Part shown: positions 17,868-26,608 of the stretch, in pieces | How positions within the stretch are numbered: the stretch's first letter is position 1 | Layout of the letters: every line of letters starts with the position of its first letter | Origin: Streptomyces sp. BA2 | GTDB lineage: Bacteria > Actinomycetota > Actinomycetes > Streptomycetales > Streptomycetaceae | NCBI RefSeq assembly: GCF_009769735.1 | Contig: NZ_WSRO01000002.1 | Coordinates: 3,980,001 to 4,044,000, forward strand | Direction of reading: 5' to 3' | DNA length: 64,000 bases | Notes under the pieces: model-generated | Told to the model about the DNA's origin: nothing | The model's input: the letters and a program-made list of their open reading frames with translations, nothing else | The model's database searches: none | Made by a program: the position numbers and the translations under genes

Positions 17868-18428
17868 CTACAGCGCCGCCTCCACCGCCGCCTGTGCGTG
17901 CAGCCTCGTCGTCGGGAAGACCGGCACCGGGCTGTGCTCCTGCCCGATGAGCAGCTCGATCTCGGTGCAGCCGAGAATCACTCCCTCGGCTCCTTCCCGT
18001 ACGAGATCGCCGATGACCCTCTGGTACCCAACGCGAGACTCCTCACGCACCCGGAACCAGGACGTCGAGCCCGCGCGCGGCGAGCCGGTCCCGGTAGAAG
18101 TCCTGCTCCATGGTGAACGCGGTCCCGAGCAGCCCTACGCGCCCTACGCCGCCCCGCAGCACCGCGTCGGCGGTCGCGTCCGCGAGATGCAGGAGCGGCA
18201 CGGAGAGGGCCTCCTGGACCTGTTCAGCGACCTTGTGCATGGTGTTGGTGCAGATCAGCACCAGGTCGGCACCGGCCGACTCGACCCCCTTGGCGGCGCG
18301 GGCGAGCACAGCACGCAACGGGCGGAGTGCAGCCCGCCGAGACGCTCCCGTACGAGTTCGTTGAGCAGCCGGTAGTACTCGGCGCTCGACTCCCAGCTCA
18401 TGCCGCCGATGAGGCCGATGGTCTTCAT
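17868..18428 (-). pseudogene. Broken aspartate/glutamate racemase family gene
   Basis: Three frames each carry a piece of one protein. The N-terminus starts MKTIGLIGGMSWESSAEYY at 18428. The middle has GADLVLICTNTMHKVAEQVQ with the first catalytic Cys, and GTAFTMEQDFYRDRL. The C-terminus has GAEGVILGCTEIELLI with the second Cys, ending at 17868. The joins fall near 18310 and 18050, and the total is about 45 residues short of a normal 230-residue enzyme, so internal deletions as well as frameshifts are likely. Both catalytic Cys survive in pieces, which suggests recent decay. A sequencing error alone would not remove residues at two places. Confidence 0.8.
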
Positions 18429-18470
18429 GGGGTCAGGATGCCGCACGGCGCAGGGGTGCGGACAAACGCT

Positions 18471-18830
18471 TCAGGCGGGCAGTGCCACCCCGTGAATGAC
18501 CGCCGGACCGTAGTCCACGCCCTCCAGCGCGAGGGCGAGCGCCAGCCGCCGTTCCGCCTGGGACAGGCGCCGTTCGGCGGCGCGGTAGTAGGGGCGGGTG
18601 AGAGGGGCGCCGCTGACGTCGATGGGGCCGCCCTCGGTGACTTCGCGCGCGTACGGGCTGCGCGGGAGGCCCCCGGCGCGGGGGCCTGGGCGGGGCCGGG
18701 CCCCCGCTGGCCCCGGCGGGGGCGCCTCGGTCGTGACGGGGGCGCGACGGGCGCCTGTGCCGGGCAGGAGCCGGACGAGAAGGCGGGCGAGAAGCTGGGC
18801 GAGAGGCCCGCCGGGAAAGCGGTTCGGCAC
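18471..18830 (-). CDS. Hypothetical small protein, Arg/Pro-rich N-half
   Basis: 119 residues. The GTG start follows the stop of the kinase-like fragment directly, so the two were once an operon. The N-half is low-complexity (Pro, Arg, Gly). The C-half, with PLTRPYYRAAERRLSQAERRLALALALEGVDYGPAVIHGV, looks like a conserved small protein often found beside RsbW-like ATPases in Streptomyces. No function is known to me. With its upstream partner deleted it may no longer be expressed normally. Confidence 0.55.
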   Translation of the reverse strand: MPNRFPGGPLAQLLARLLVRLLPGTGARRAPVTTEAPPPGPAGARPRPGPRAGGLPRSPYAREVTEGGPIDVSGAPLTRPYYRAAERRLSQAERRLALALALEGVDYGPAVIHGVALPA

Positions 18831-18950
18831 CTAGCCCTCCCCCAACTCGCACCAGACGGTCTTGCTGTCCGGCCCCTGCTCCACGCCCCAGCGCAGCGAG
18901 ACCGCGTCGAGCAGGGCCAGGCCGCGCCCCGCCTCGTCGTCACCGCCCGC
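18831..18950 (-). pseudogene. C-terminal fragment of an RsbW-like ATP-binding protein
   Basis: Only the last 40 or so residues are recognisable: GRGLALLDAVSLRWGVEQGP then KTVWCELGEG, the G2 box and end of a small HATPase protein. Immediately upstream the sequence changes to a DUF397 gene on the other strand, so the N-terminal 100 residues and the start are gone. Confidence 0.7.
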
Positions 18951-18951
18951 C

Positions 18952-19107
18952 GGCTCCGGCGGCGACTGCGTCGAAGTTGCCGACGGCCTCCCCGGCGTCG
19001 TCCCCGTCCGGGACTCCAAGGTCACGGACGGCCCGACCCTCACGCTCCCCGCTACCGCTTGGGCCCCCTTCGTCACCGCCCTCGCAAAGGGCGAACTGGC
19101 CCTCTAA
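18952..19107 (+). pseudogene. DUF397 protein lacking its start
   Basis: 52 codons read GSGGDCVEVADGLPG, then VPVRDSKVTDGPTLTLP and FVTALAKGEL, the body of a DUF397 protein. The usual N-terminal WxKSSYS-type stretch and start codon are missing at exactly the point where the opposite-strand ATPase fragment ends. In Streptomyces, DUF397 genes normally follow an XRE regulator gene, which is absent here. Confidence 0.75.
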
Positions 19108-19124
19108 AGGGGCGCAGTGATTAC

Positions 19125-19190
19125 CCGTTGCAGGAAAGTCCCGGCCCGCACCACGCCGCACGGCGCGTCATCGGGACTTTCCTGCAACGG
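19125..19190. repeat. 19-bp perfect inverted repeat with 28-bp centre
   Basis: Arms 19125-19143 and 19172-19190 match perfectly, starting CCGTTGCAGGAAAGTCCC. No gene lies inside. It could be a terminator for the hutI side, or the ends of a very small mobile relic beside the deletion scar. Confidence 0.75.
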
Positions 19191-19233
19191 CCAGTTCGGG
19201 CCGCACCCGTAGCGGATCCGGGGCCGGCCCCTT

Positions 19234-20403
19234 TCAGAGCCGGACGCCCCGCTGCCACACCTCACTGACCAGCGGAACCCCCGGCCGGTAAGCCAGGTGG
19301 ACATGGCTCGGGGCGTCGAGCAAAGCCAGGTCGGCGCGGGCCCCTTCGCGTACGAAACCGACGTCCGTGCGGCGCAGGGCCGCCGCGCCGCCCGCCGTGG
19401 CGGACCAGATGGCCTCGTCCGGGGTCATGCCCATGTCCCGTACGGCGAGGGCGATGCAGAAGGGAACGGAGGAAGTGAAGGAGCTGCCCGGGTTGCAGTC
19501 CGTGGAGAGGGCGACAGTTGCGCCCGCGTCGAGGATGCGGCGGGCGTCCGGCCACTCGGCTCGGGTGGAGAACTCGGCGCCGGGAAGGAGGGTGGCCACC
19601 GTGTCGCTGTTCGCGAGGGCGTCCACGTCCGCGTCCGTGAGGTGCGTGCAGTGGTCCGCCGATGCCGCGTCCAGTTCCACGGCGAGCTGTACGCCGGGGC
19701 CGTACGAGAGCTGGTTCGCGTGGATGCGGGGGTGCAGGCCCTTGGCCTTGCCCGCCGTGAGGATCGCGCGGGCCTGGTCGCCGTCGAAGGCGCCCTTCTC
19801 GCAGAAGACGTCGATCCAGCGGGCGTGGGGGGCGCAGGCGTCCAGCATCTCGCCGGTGACGAGTTCGACGTACGCGGCCGGGTCCTCCGCGTAGTCCGGG
19901 GAGACGATGTGCGCGCCCATGAACGTGACTTCGTCCGTGTGGCGGGCCGCGATGCGGAGCGCTCGGGCCTCGTCCTCGGTGTTGAGGCCGTAGCCCGACT
20001 TCGTCTCGAAGGTGGTGGTGCCCTGGCGGAGGGCCTCGCGGAGGTAGTGCGTGAGGTTCGCTTCGAGCGTCGCGTCGGTGGCGGCTCGGGTTGCGGCGAC
20101 GGTGGTACGGATGCCTCCCGCGGAGTAGGCGCGGCCCGACATGCGGGCGTTGAACTCCTGGGTGCGGTCGCCTGCGAAGACGAGGTGGGAGTGGGAGTCG
20201 ACGAAGCCGGGGATGGCCGCGCGGCCCTGTGCGTCGTGGGTCGTGTCGGCTGCGGGGGCCTTGGCGGCGGGGCCTGCCCAGGCGATGCGGTCGCCGTCGA
20301 TGACGACGGCCGCGTCCTTCAGGAGGCCCAGGGGGGTTCCGTCCCCCTGGGAGGGGTCGTTCGTGACGAGGCTGGCGATGTTGGTGATGAGGGTGGTGGG
20401 CAT
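19234..20403 (-). CDS. hutI: Imidazolonepropionase
   Basis: 389-residue amidohydrolase that opens imidazolonepropionate to N-formimidoyl-L-glutamate, step three of histidine breakdown. Metal and substrate motifs are visible: [15 protein letters not shown] near 66, [11 protein letters not shown] near 145, DVFCEKGAF, then [16 protein letters not shown] and [10 protein letters not shown]. The ATG at 20403 follows GGAG; the open frame continues upstream through repeat sequence and is not coding. It is separated from hutF by 327 bp of repeats, unlike the tightly packed upstream genes, so it may have a separate transcript. Confidence 0.95.
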   Translation of the reverse strand: MPTTLITNIASLVTNDPSQGDGTPLGLLKDAAVVIDGDRIAWAGPAAKAPAADTTHDAQGRAAIPGFVDSHSHLVFAGDRTQEFNARMSGRAYSAGGIRTTVAATRAATDATLEANLTHYLREALRQGTTTFETKSGYGLNTEDEARALRIAARHTDEVTFMGAHIVSPDYAEDPAAYVELVTGEMLDACAPHARWIDVFCEKGAFDGDQARAILTAGKAKGLHPRIHANQLSYGPGVQLAVELDAASADHCTHLTDADVDALANSDTVATLLPGAEFSTRAEWPDARRILDAGATVALSTDCNPGSSFTSSVPFCIALAVRDMGMTPDEAIWSATAGGAAALRRTDVGFVREGARADLALLDAPSHVHLAYRPGVPLVSEVWQRGVRL

Positions 20404-20515
20404 GGAGGGCTCCGTGGTGGCTGGGGTTCGAGCGGGTTCTCTTTCCCCGATCCCGCCCCTTCCCGAAAACCCGGCTCCGCCGGGACCGATGGTGGCCGTC
20501 ATCACCGGCTCCGCC

Positions 20516-20545
20516 GAGCTCGTCCTCAAACGCCGGACGGGCTGA
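20516..20545. repeat. Dispersed Streptomyces intergenic motif (family C)
   Basis: Reads GAGCTCGTCCTCAAACGCCG followed by GACGGGCTGA. From memory, this motif recurs in intergenic DNA of many Streptomyces genomes. One copy is seen here. Confidence 0.6.
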
Positions 20546-20596
20546 GAAGACTTCGCCGAGTGGGCGGGCAACTGCCGGGCAATCGGGCGGGCGGGA

Positions 20597-20697
20597 AAAG
20601 CTCGTTCGGTGCGGGCGAAGCTGCCGGGTGATCGGGTGGGTGGGTGGGAAAGGCTCGTTCGGTGCGGGCGAAGCTGCCGGGTGATCGGGTGGGTGGG
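20597..20697. repeat. 53-bp tandem repeat, about 2.5 copies
   Basis: The unit starts GCTCGTTCGGTGCGGGCGAA and ends in CGGGTGATCGGGTGGGTGGG. Copies begin at 20600 and 20653, with a degenerate part copy just before. The end of the unit matches the family B palindrome at 44712-44846. Confidence 0.8.
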
Positions 20698-20730
20698 AGG
20701 GAAGGTCCGCGGCGGTGCAGGACCGCTGGC

Positions 20731-22083
20731 TCAATCTCGCAGCGCGGCGATCGCCTCCGTCAGAGCTGACGGAACGTCGGGGACCAAGGCATGGACCCCG
20801 TCCCGTACGACATGGCGGCCCCCCACCACCGTGTGCCGCACGTCCGCCGACGTCGCCGCGAACACCGCCGTCTCCGCCGCGAGGCGAGGCAGCGGGCCCG
20901 CCGTGCGGACCGAGTCGAGGGCCACGGTGGCGAAGTCGGCCAGCGCGCCCGCCTCGATGACGCCCGCATCCGGCCAGCCGAGCGCCGCATGCCCGTCCGC
21001 CGAAGCCGCCCGCAGCAGCGCCGCCGCCGTCCAGTGGCCCCGGGTGTGCGAGCGCAGGCGCTCGTTCAGCTCCATCGCCCGTGCCTCTTCGAGGATGTCG
21101 ATCACCGCGTGGCTGTCGCTGCCCAGGGACAGCGGGCTGCCCGCCTGCTGGAGGCGTACCGCCGGGCCGATGCCGTCCGCCAGGTCGCGCTCCGTCGTGG
21201 GGCACATGCACGTACCCGTCCCAGTACGGCCGAGCAGGGCGATGTCCTCGTCCGTGAGGTGCGTGTTGTGCACGCCCGTCGTGCGGGGCCCCAGAACCCC
21301 GTGGTCCGCCAAGAGGCGCGTAGGCGTACGGCCGTGCACCGCCTGGCACGCCTCGTTCTCCGCCGTCTGCTCGGAGAGGTGTACGTGGAGCGGTGCCCGA
21401 CGAGCTGAAGCCCATTCCGCCACCACGCCCAACTGCCGTGCGGGCACTGCCCGTACGGAGTGGATCGCCGCGCCCACGCGCGCGTGCTCGCGGTCCTTCA
21501 GGGCCGATGCCCTCTCCGCCCACGCCTCCGTCGTGACGTCGGAGAAGCGCAGCTGGTGGCGGTTCGGGGGCTCGCCCCGTGACTCCGTCAGGAGTCCGGA
21601 CGCCACGTACGCCGTGTCGAGAAGTGTGATGCGGATGCCCGCTTCCGACGCCGCCTCGATCAGCGCCTCGCCCATCGCGTTCGGGTCGGCATAAGCGACA
21701 CCGCCCGGCGCGTGGTGCAGGTAGTGGAACTCGCCGACCGTGGTGATGCCCGCGAGGGCCATCTCCGCGTACACCGCGCGGGCCAGCGCGTGGTACGTCT
21801 CGGGCGTCAGACGGTCCGCCACCGAGTACATGACCTCGCGCCACGTCCAGAACGTGCCGGAGCCGACCTGGACCGTGCCGCGCAGGGCCCGGTGGAAGGC
21901 GTGCGAGTGGGCGTTCGCCAGGCCTGGGAGCGTCAGGCCGCGCAGCACCGTCGCGCCGGGCGGCGGCGCTTCGACGTCCTTGCGGACGGCCGTGATGCGG
22001 TCGCCCGTCACATCGACCGCGACCCCCGGCTCGACATTCGTGTCCAGCCAGGCATGCTCCAGCCAGTAAGTCTCCGTCGTCAC
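20731..22083 (-). CDS. hutF: Formimidoylglutamate deiminase
   Basis: Amidohydrolase of 450 residues that converts N-formimidoylglutamate to N-formylglutamate and ammonia. It shows LPGLANAHSHAFHRALRG with the metal-binding HxH, TTVGEFHYLHH, LHVHLSEQTAENEAC and LSLGSDSHAVID. The GTG at 22083 overlaps the upstream stop as GTGA; another GTG lies 6 bp before it. It is the third gene of the hutU operon. The route implied is the five-step pathway through formylglutamate rather than direct formamide release. Confidence 0.93.
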   Translation of the reverse strand: MTTETYWLEHAWLDTNVEPGVAVDVTGDRITAVRKDVEAPPPGATVLRGLTLPGLANAHSHAFHRALRGTVQVGSGTFWTWREVMYSVADRLTPETYHALARAVYAEMALAGITTVGEFHYLHHAPGGVAYADPNAMGEALIEAASEAGIRITLLDTAYVASGLLTESRGEPPNRHQLRFSDVTTEAWAERASALKDREHARVGAAIHSVRAVPARQLGVVAEWASARRAPLHVHLSEQTAENEACQAVHGRTPTRLLADHGVLGPRTTGVHNTHLTDEDIALLGRTGTGTCMCPTTERDLADGIGPAVRLQQAGSPLSLGSDSHAVIDILEEARAMELNERLRSHTRGHWTAAALLRAASADGHAALGWPDAGVIEAGALADFATVALDSVRTAGPLPRLAAETAVFAATSADVRHTVVGGRHVVRDGVHALVPDVPSALTEAIAALRD

Positions 22084-23333
22084 CTGCACGCCAGCCCTTC
22101 CAGTACGTCGGCCAGTGCGGTCACCCCGGCCACACAGTCGTCCTCGGCGGCGAACTCGGCCGGGGAGTGCGAGATGCCCGTGGGGTTCCGCACGAACAGC
22201 ATGGCGGCGGGGATCGATTCGGACAAAATACCCGCGTCGTGTCCGGCGCCCGTTCCCAGGACGGGGACGCTCCTGCCCGTGCCGCCGCCGAGGATCGTGC
22301 CCAGTTCGTCCCGCAGGGCGTGCTCGAACTCGACCACCGGCGTGAAGGACTCGCGTACGACGTCGAGGTCGATGCCGTGCCGGTCCGCGTACTCACGGGC
22401 CGCCTTCTCGATGCCCGTCACGACCGTGTCGAGGGTGGACTGGTCGGCCGCGCGGGAGTCCAGCCAGCCCCGGACCAGGGACGGGATCGCGTTGACGCCG
22501 TTCGGCTCGACCGAGATCTTGCCGAACGTCGCCACCGCGCCCGCCAGTTCGGCTTCCCTGCGTGCGGCGAGGACCGTCTCCGCGTACGTGAGCATCGGGT
22601 CGCGGCGGTCCACCAGGCGGGTGGTGCCCGCGTGGTTGGCCTCGCCCCTGAAGTCGAAGCGCCAGCGGCCGTGCGGCCAGATGGCGGACGCGATGCCCAC
22701 CGGGTCGCCGGAGAGGTCGAGGGCGCGGCCCTGCTCCAGGTGGAGCTCCACGAACGCCCCGATGCGGGCGAGGCGTTCGGGGTCGGGGCCGATGGCCTCC
22801 GGGTCGTAACCGGCCGCCTCCATCGCCTGCGGCAGGGTGACTCCGTCGGCGTCCGTCAGCCGCTGGGCGGCATCGACGGTCAGCTTGCCCGCCGTCAGGC
22901 GTGAGCCCACGCAGGCCAGGCCGAAGCGGGCGCCCTCTTCGTCGCCGAAGTTGGTGATGGCGAGGGGGCGCCTGAACGCGGCCTTCCTTGCGCGGAGTTC
23001 GTCCAGCGCCGCGAAGGCGGAGACGACCCCGAGGGGCCCGTCGAAGGCGCCGCCGTCCGGAACGGAGTCCAGGTGGGAGCCGGTGACGACCGCGTTCCCT
23101 TGGCTCGGGTCGCCCAACCATGCCCACTGGTTGCCGTTGCGGTCCAGTTCGTAGGTCAGGCCCCTGCTTTCCGCCTGGGCCTTGAACCAGGCTCGGCAGT
23201 CGGTGTCCGCGCCGGTCCAGGCGTAACGGCGGTAGCCCCCGGAGTCGCCGTTCCGCCCGATAGGGCGCAACTCCCGCCACATCTCCTGGAAGGACGGGGC
23301 CTGTCCGGTGGGCTGGGCGGCCTGATCGCTCAC
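22080..23333 (-). CDS. M20-family N-carbamoyl/formyl amino acid amidohydrolase (allantoate amidohydrolase-like)
   Basis: 417 residues of the Zn-dependent allantoate amidohydrolase/N-carbamoylase group: [20 protein letters not shown] with the metal His and Asp, [20 protein letters not shown] and [11 protein letters not shown], with GHDAGILSE near the end. It starts by GTGA overlap with hutU and ends overlapping hutF. The position makes allantoate an unlikely substrate. The pathway needs an enzyme to release glutamate from N-formylglutamate, and no HutG-type protein is present here, so I infer that this enzyme fills that step. Confidence 0.88.
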   Translation of the reverse strand: MSDQAAQPTGQAPSFQEMWRELRPIGRNGDSGGYRRYAWTGADTDCRAWFKAQAESRGLTYELDRNGNQWAWLGDPSQGNAVVTGSHLDSVPDGGAFDGPLGVVSAFAALDELRARKAAFRRPLAITNFGDEEGARFGLACVGSRLTAGKLTVDAAQRLTDADGVTLPQAMEAAGYDPEAIGPDPERLARIGAFVELHLEQGRALDLSGDPVGIASAIWPHGRWRFDFRGEANHAGTTRLVDRRDPMLTYAETVLAARREAELAGAVATFGKISVEPNGVNAIPSLVRGWLDSRAADQSTLDTVVTGIEKAAREYADRHGIDLDVVRESFTPVVEFEHALRDELGTILGGGTGRSVPVLGTGAGHDAGILSESIPAAMLFVRNPTGISHSPAEFAAEDDCVAGVTALADVLEGLACR

Positions 23334-24994
23334 GCCTCGCCACCCTCCCGCATCGGAATCCGTACGCCCTTCTCGTCCGCCACCGACTCCGCGATGTCGT
23401 AGCCGGCGTCGACGTGCCGGATGACGCCCATTCCGGGGTCGTTGGTCAGGACGCGGCGGATCTTCTCGCCCGCCAGCGCCGTGCCGTCGGCGACCGAGAC
23501 CTGGCCCGCGTGGATGGAGCGGCCCATGCCGACGCCGCCGCCGTGGTGGATGGAGACCCAGGAGGCGCCCGACGCGACGTTCACCATGGCGTTCAGGAGC
23601 GGCCAGTCGGCGATCGCGTCCGAGCCGTCCAGCATGGCTTCCGTCTCGCGGTACGGGGATGCCACCGAGCCGCAGTCGAGGTGGTCGCGGCCGATCGCGA
23701 GCGGGGCGGCGAGGGTGCCGTTGCCGACCATGTCGTTGAACATGTCGCCCGCCTTGTCGCGCTCACCCTGGCCGAGCCAGCAGATGCGGGCGGGGAGGCC
23801 CTGGAAGTGGACGCGCTCGCCCGCCATCTTGATCCAGCGGTGCAGGGACTCGTTCTCGGGGAAGAGATCGAGGAGCGCCTTGTCCGTCTTGTGGATGTCC
23901 GAGGCCTCACCCGAGAGCGCCGCCCAGCGGAACGGGCCCTTGCCCTCGCAGAAGAGGGGCCGGATGTAGGCGGGGACGAAGCCGGGGAAGGCGAACGCGC
24001 GGTCGTAGCCCGCGAGTTGGGCCTCTCCGCGGATCGAGTTCCCGTAGTCGAAGACCTCCGCGCCCGCGTCCATGAAGCCGACCATCGCCTCGACGTGCTT
24101 GGCCATGGACTCACGGGCGCGGGTGGTGAAGCCCGCCGGGTCCTTGGCCGCGTACGACGCCATGTCGTCGAAGTCGACGCCGGTGGGGAGGTACGCGAGC
24201 GGGTCGTGGGCCGAGGTCTGGTCGGTGACGATGTCGATGGGGGCGCCGTCGGCGAGCATGCGCGGCAGCAGGTCGGCCGCGTTGCCGAGCAGGCCGATGG
24301 AGAGGGGGCGACGGGCGTCACGGGCCTCGACCGCGAGCTGGAGGGCGTGGGCCAGGTTGTCGGCCTTCACGTCCAGGTACTTGTGCTCGATGCGGCGCTC
24401 GATGGCGCGCGGGTCGACGTCGATACAGATCGCGACGCCGTCGTTCATGGTGACGGCGAGCGGCTGGGCGCCGCCCATGCCGCCGAGGCCTGCGGTGAGG
24501 GTGATCGTGCCCGCGAGGGTGCCGTTGAACTTCTTCGCCGCCACTGCCGCGAAAGTCTCGTACGTGCCCTGGAGGATGCCCTGCGTGCCGATGTAGATCC
24601 AGGATCCTGCCGTCATCTGGCCGTACATCGTGAGGCCGAGGGCCTCAAGGCGCCGGAACTCCTCCCAGTTCGCCCAGTCGCCCACGAGGTTCGAGTTGGC
24701 GATCAGGACACGCGGGGCCCACTCGTGGGTCTGCATGACGCCGACGGGGCGGCCGGACTGGACGAGCATCGTCTCGTCCTGCTTGAGGGTCTTGAGGGTG
24801 CGCACCATCGCGTCGAAGGAGCGCCAGTCGCGGGCGGCCTTGCCGGTGCCGCCGTAGACGACGAGCTTGTCGGGGTGCTCGGCGACCTCGGGGTCGAGGT
24901 TGTTCTGCAGCATGCGCAGGGCGGCTTCCTGCTGCCATCCCAGGGCGCTCAGTTCCGTACCGCGCGGTGCCCGTACGGGGCGGGGTCCTGACAT
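23330..24994 (-). CDS. hutU: Urocanate hydratase
   Basis: 554-residue NAD-dependent urocanase that forms imidazolonepropionate from urocanate. Highly conserved blocks include [30 protein letters not shown] with the dinucleotide site, [12 protein letters not shown] and, near the end, [16 protein letters not shown] and [13 protein letters not shown] with the substrate-site residues. The ATG at 24994 has GGAGG at 7-nt spacing. It is the first gene of the operon with the M20 enzyme and hutF. Its promoter region at 24995-25143 is shared with the divergent decarboxylase gene and carries a candidate operator. Confidence 0.96.
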   Translation of the reverse strand: MSGPRPVRAPRGTELSALGWQQEAALRMLQNNLDPEVAEHPDKLVVYGGTGKAARDWRSFDAMVRTLKTLKQDETMLVQSGRPVGVMQTHEWAPRVLIANSNLVGDWANWEEFRRLEALGLTMYGQMTAGSWIYIGTQGILQGTYETFAAVAAKKFNGTLAGTITLTAGLGGMGGAQPLAVTMNDGVAICIDVDPRAIERRIEHKYLDVKADNLAHALQLAVEARDARRPLSIGLLGNAADLLPRMLADGAPIDIVTDQTSAHDPLAYLPTGVDFDDMASYAAKDPAGFTTRARESMAKHVEAMVGFMDAGAEVFDYGNSIRGEAQLAGYDRAFAFPGFVPAYIRPLFCEGKGPFRWAALSGEASDIHKTDKALLDLFPENESLHRWIKMAGERVHFQGLPARICWLGQGERDKAGDMFNDMVGNGTLAAPLAIGRDHLDCGSVASPYRETEAMLDGSDAIADWPLLNAMVNVASGASWVSIHHGGGVGMGRSIHAGQVSVADGTALAGEKIRRVLTNDPGMGVIRHVDAGYDIAESVADEKGVRIPMREGGEA

Positions 24995-25076
24995 GGCGGT
25001 GCCTCCTCGCGTAAAGCTCTGCTGGTGGTCTGCTCGTGGTGCTCTGCTGTGACCTTGTTATTCACATCCTGCGATG

Positions 25077-25094
25077 TTGAATAGAGCTAGTCAA
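25077..25094. promoter_or_regulatory. Candidate operator between hutU and the PLP decarboxylase gene
   Basis: TTGAATAG-AG-CTAGTCAA is a near-perfect palindrome (7 of 8 positions per arm). It lies 83 bp before hutU and 50 bp before the decarboxylase start. The half site TGAATAG and the following TCAATA recur upstream of the ammonia-lyase-like gene at 30.53 kb. Confidence 0.5.
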
Positions 25095-25143
25095 TACGTT
25101 GACGGGGCAGCGATACCGCGTCGCGGATGATTGGCTGGAACGC

Positions 25144-26529
25144 ATGAGCGATCAGGGCACGGAGACCGCACACGCATCCGACGCGGGCCAGGAGGCGCCC
25201 GCCGACCCGGCCGCACGGCGTGATCAGGCCGTCCGCGCCGCCGTGGAACAGGGCCTCCTCGACCCCGCGTCCCCCATCGTCGGCCTCCTGGACGTCACCG
25301 GCATCCGCACGTCCGCCGCCGCCCTGCGCGCCGCCTTCGAGGCGGTCACACCGCCCGGCACGCCCGTCCTGCACGCCTTCGCGGTGAAGGCGTCGCCCCT
25401 GGTCCCGGTCCTGCGGCTCCTTCGCGACGCGGGCATCGGCGCCGAGGTGGCGAGCCCCGGCGAGCTGGCCCTGGCGCGGGCCGCCGGGGTGCCGCCCACG
25501 CACACCGTCCTGGACTCGCCCGCGAAGACCCCCGCCGAGCTGCGCGAGGCCCTCGCACTCGGCATCGCGGTGAACGCGGACAACCCGCAGGAACTCGCCC
25601 GCATCGACGCGATGACGCGGTCGGCGCCCACCGTCTCGCCCATCGGCCTGCGCGTGAACCCACAGATCGGCGGCGGTTCCATCGGAGCCCTGTCCACCGC
25701 GACCGCGACCTCCAAGTTCGGCGTCGCGCTGCACGACGAGGGCGCCCGCGAGTGGATCGTCCAGGCTTATCTCGACCGCCCCTGGCTGACCCGCCTGCAC
25801 GCCCACTCGGGATCACAGGGCATGCCGCTGGAACTGATGGTGCGGGGTGTGTCGGCGACGTACGAACTGGCCGAGGAGATCAACGAACGGGCCGGCCGGC
25901 AGCAGATCGACACCATCGACATCGGCGGCGGCCTGCCCGTCAACTTCGGCTCGGACGAGGAGACCCCGACGCACGCGCAGTACGCGCGCCGCCTGAAGTC
26001 CCGCGTGCCGGGGCTGCTCGACGGGCGCTACGGCCTGGTCACCGAGTTCGGCCGCTCGCTGCTCGCCAAGCACGGCACGATCCTGGCCCGCGTCGAGTAC
26101 GCCAAGTCGGCGGGCTCCCGGCCCGTCGCGGTGACGCACGCGGGCGTCCAGGTGGCGGCGCGCACGGTGTACGCGCCCGCGACCTGGCCGCTGCGGATCG
26201 CCGCGTACGACGCGAAGGGGCGGGCCAAGAGCGGCCCGCCCGTCGGTCAGGACATCGCGGGCCCTGCCTGCTTCGCGGGCGACCTGCTCGCCGAGAACCG
26301 CCCGCTGCCGCTCCTTGAACAGGGCGACTACGCGGCGGTGCTCGACACGGGCGCGTACTACTTCGCGCACCACTACTCGTACAACAGCCTGGCCCGGCCC
26401 GGCATTTACGGCTTCTCCGCGGGCCCGGGCGAAGAGGTCACCTTCGCCACCGTGCGGGAGCCGCAGACCCTGGAGGAGATCGTCGCCGAGTCGGGGGGTG
26501 GACAGCGGGACGCGCTGCGCGACCTCTGA
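25144..26529 (+). CDS. Fold-type III PLP-dependent decarboxylase (LysA-like)
   Basis: 461 residues. The N-terminal alanine-racemase-type barrel has the PLP lysine in HAFAVKASP near residue 78, HAHSGSQGMPLEL, and the phosphate loop DIGGGLPV. The C-terminal beta domain has PACFAGDLLAENRPLP and GAYYFAHHYSYNSLARPG, the usual substrate and dimer motifs. This is the diaminopimelate/ornithine decarboxylase family. The true substrate is open: the next gene is an amino-acid permease, and the promoter is shared with hutU, so a catabolic or signalling role is more likely than lysine synthesis. ATG at 25144; an upstream in-frame ATG overlaps the operator region. Confidence 0.82.
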   Translation: MSDQGTETAHASDAGQEAPADPAARRDQAVRAAVEQGLLDPASPIVGLLDVTGIRTSAAALRAAFEAVTPPGTPVLHAFAVKASPLVPVLRLLRDAGIGAEVASPGELALARAAGVPPTHTVLDSPAKTPAELREALALGIAVNADNPQELARIDAMTRSAPTVSPIGLRVNPQIGGGSIGALSTATATSKFGVALHDEGAREWIVQAYLDRPWLTRLHAHSGSQGMPLELMVRGVSATYELAEEINERAGRQQIDTIDIGGGLPVNFGSDEETPTHAQYARRLKSRVPGLLDGRYGLVTEFGRSLLAKHGTILARVEYAKSAGSRPVAVTHAGVQVAARTVYAPATWPLRIAAYDAKGRAKSGPPVGQDIAGPACFAGDLLAENRPLPLLEQGDYAAVLDTGAYYFAHHYSYNSLARPGIYGFSAGPGEEVTFATVREPQTLEEIVAESGGGQRDALRDL

Positions 26530-26608
26530 AGTTCCTCAACTCCCGCATCCTCGCCGGGCTTCCGGGGCAGATGCTCCCTCCAGGCACACCCTCGGGGGAG
26601 ATGATCCT

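Larger units (their letters stand above)
20404..20730. other. Repeat-filled gap between hutF and hutI
   Basis: 327 bp without a gene. It holds a known-looking Streptomyces motif at 20516-20545 and a 53-bp tandem array at about 20597-20700, both listed separately. No clear promoter was seen. Confidence 0.6.

Noticed and set aside
19262..21844. An 860-codon open frame on the minus strand
   Set aside because: It lies in another frame across hutF, the repeat gap and hutI. Its product is Arg/Gly/His-rich low complexity, as expected of an off-frame in G+C-rich DNA.
22080..23333. True allantoate amidohydrolase of purine breakdown
   Set aside because: No allantoin genes are nearby and it is locked into the hut operon; the name is kept only as a family description.
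25144..26529. lysA for lysine biosynthesis
   Set aside because: The context is catabolic (hut, permease), and biosynthetic partners are absent, so no gene symbol was given.
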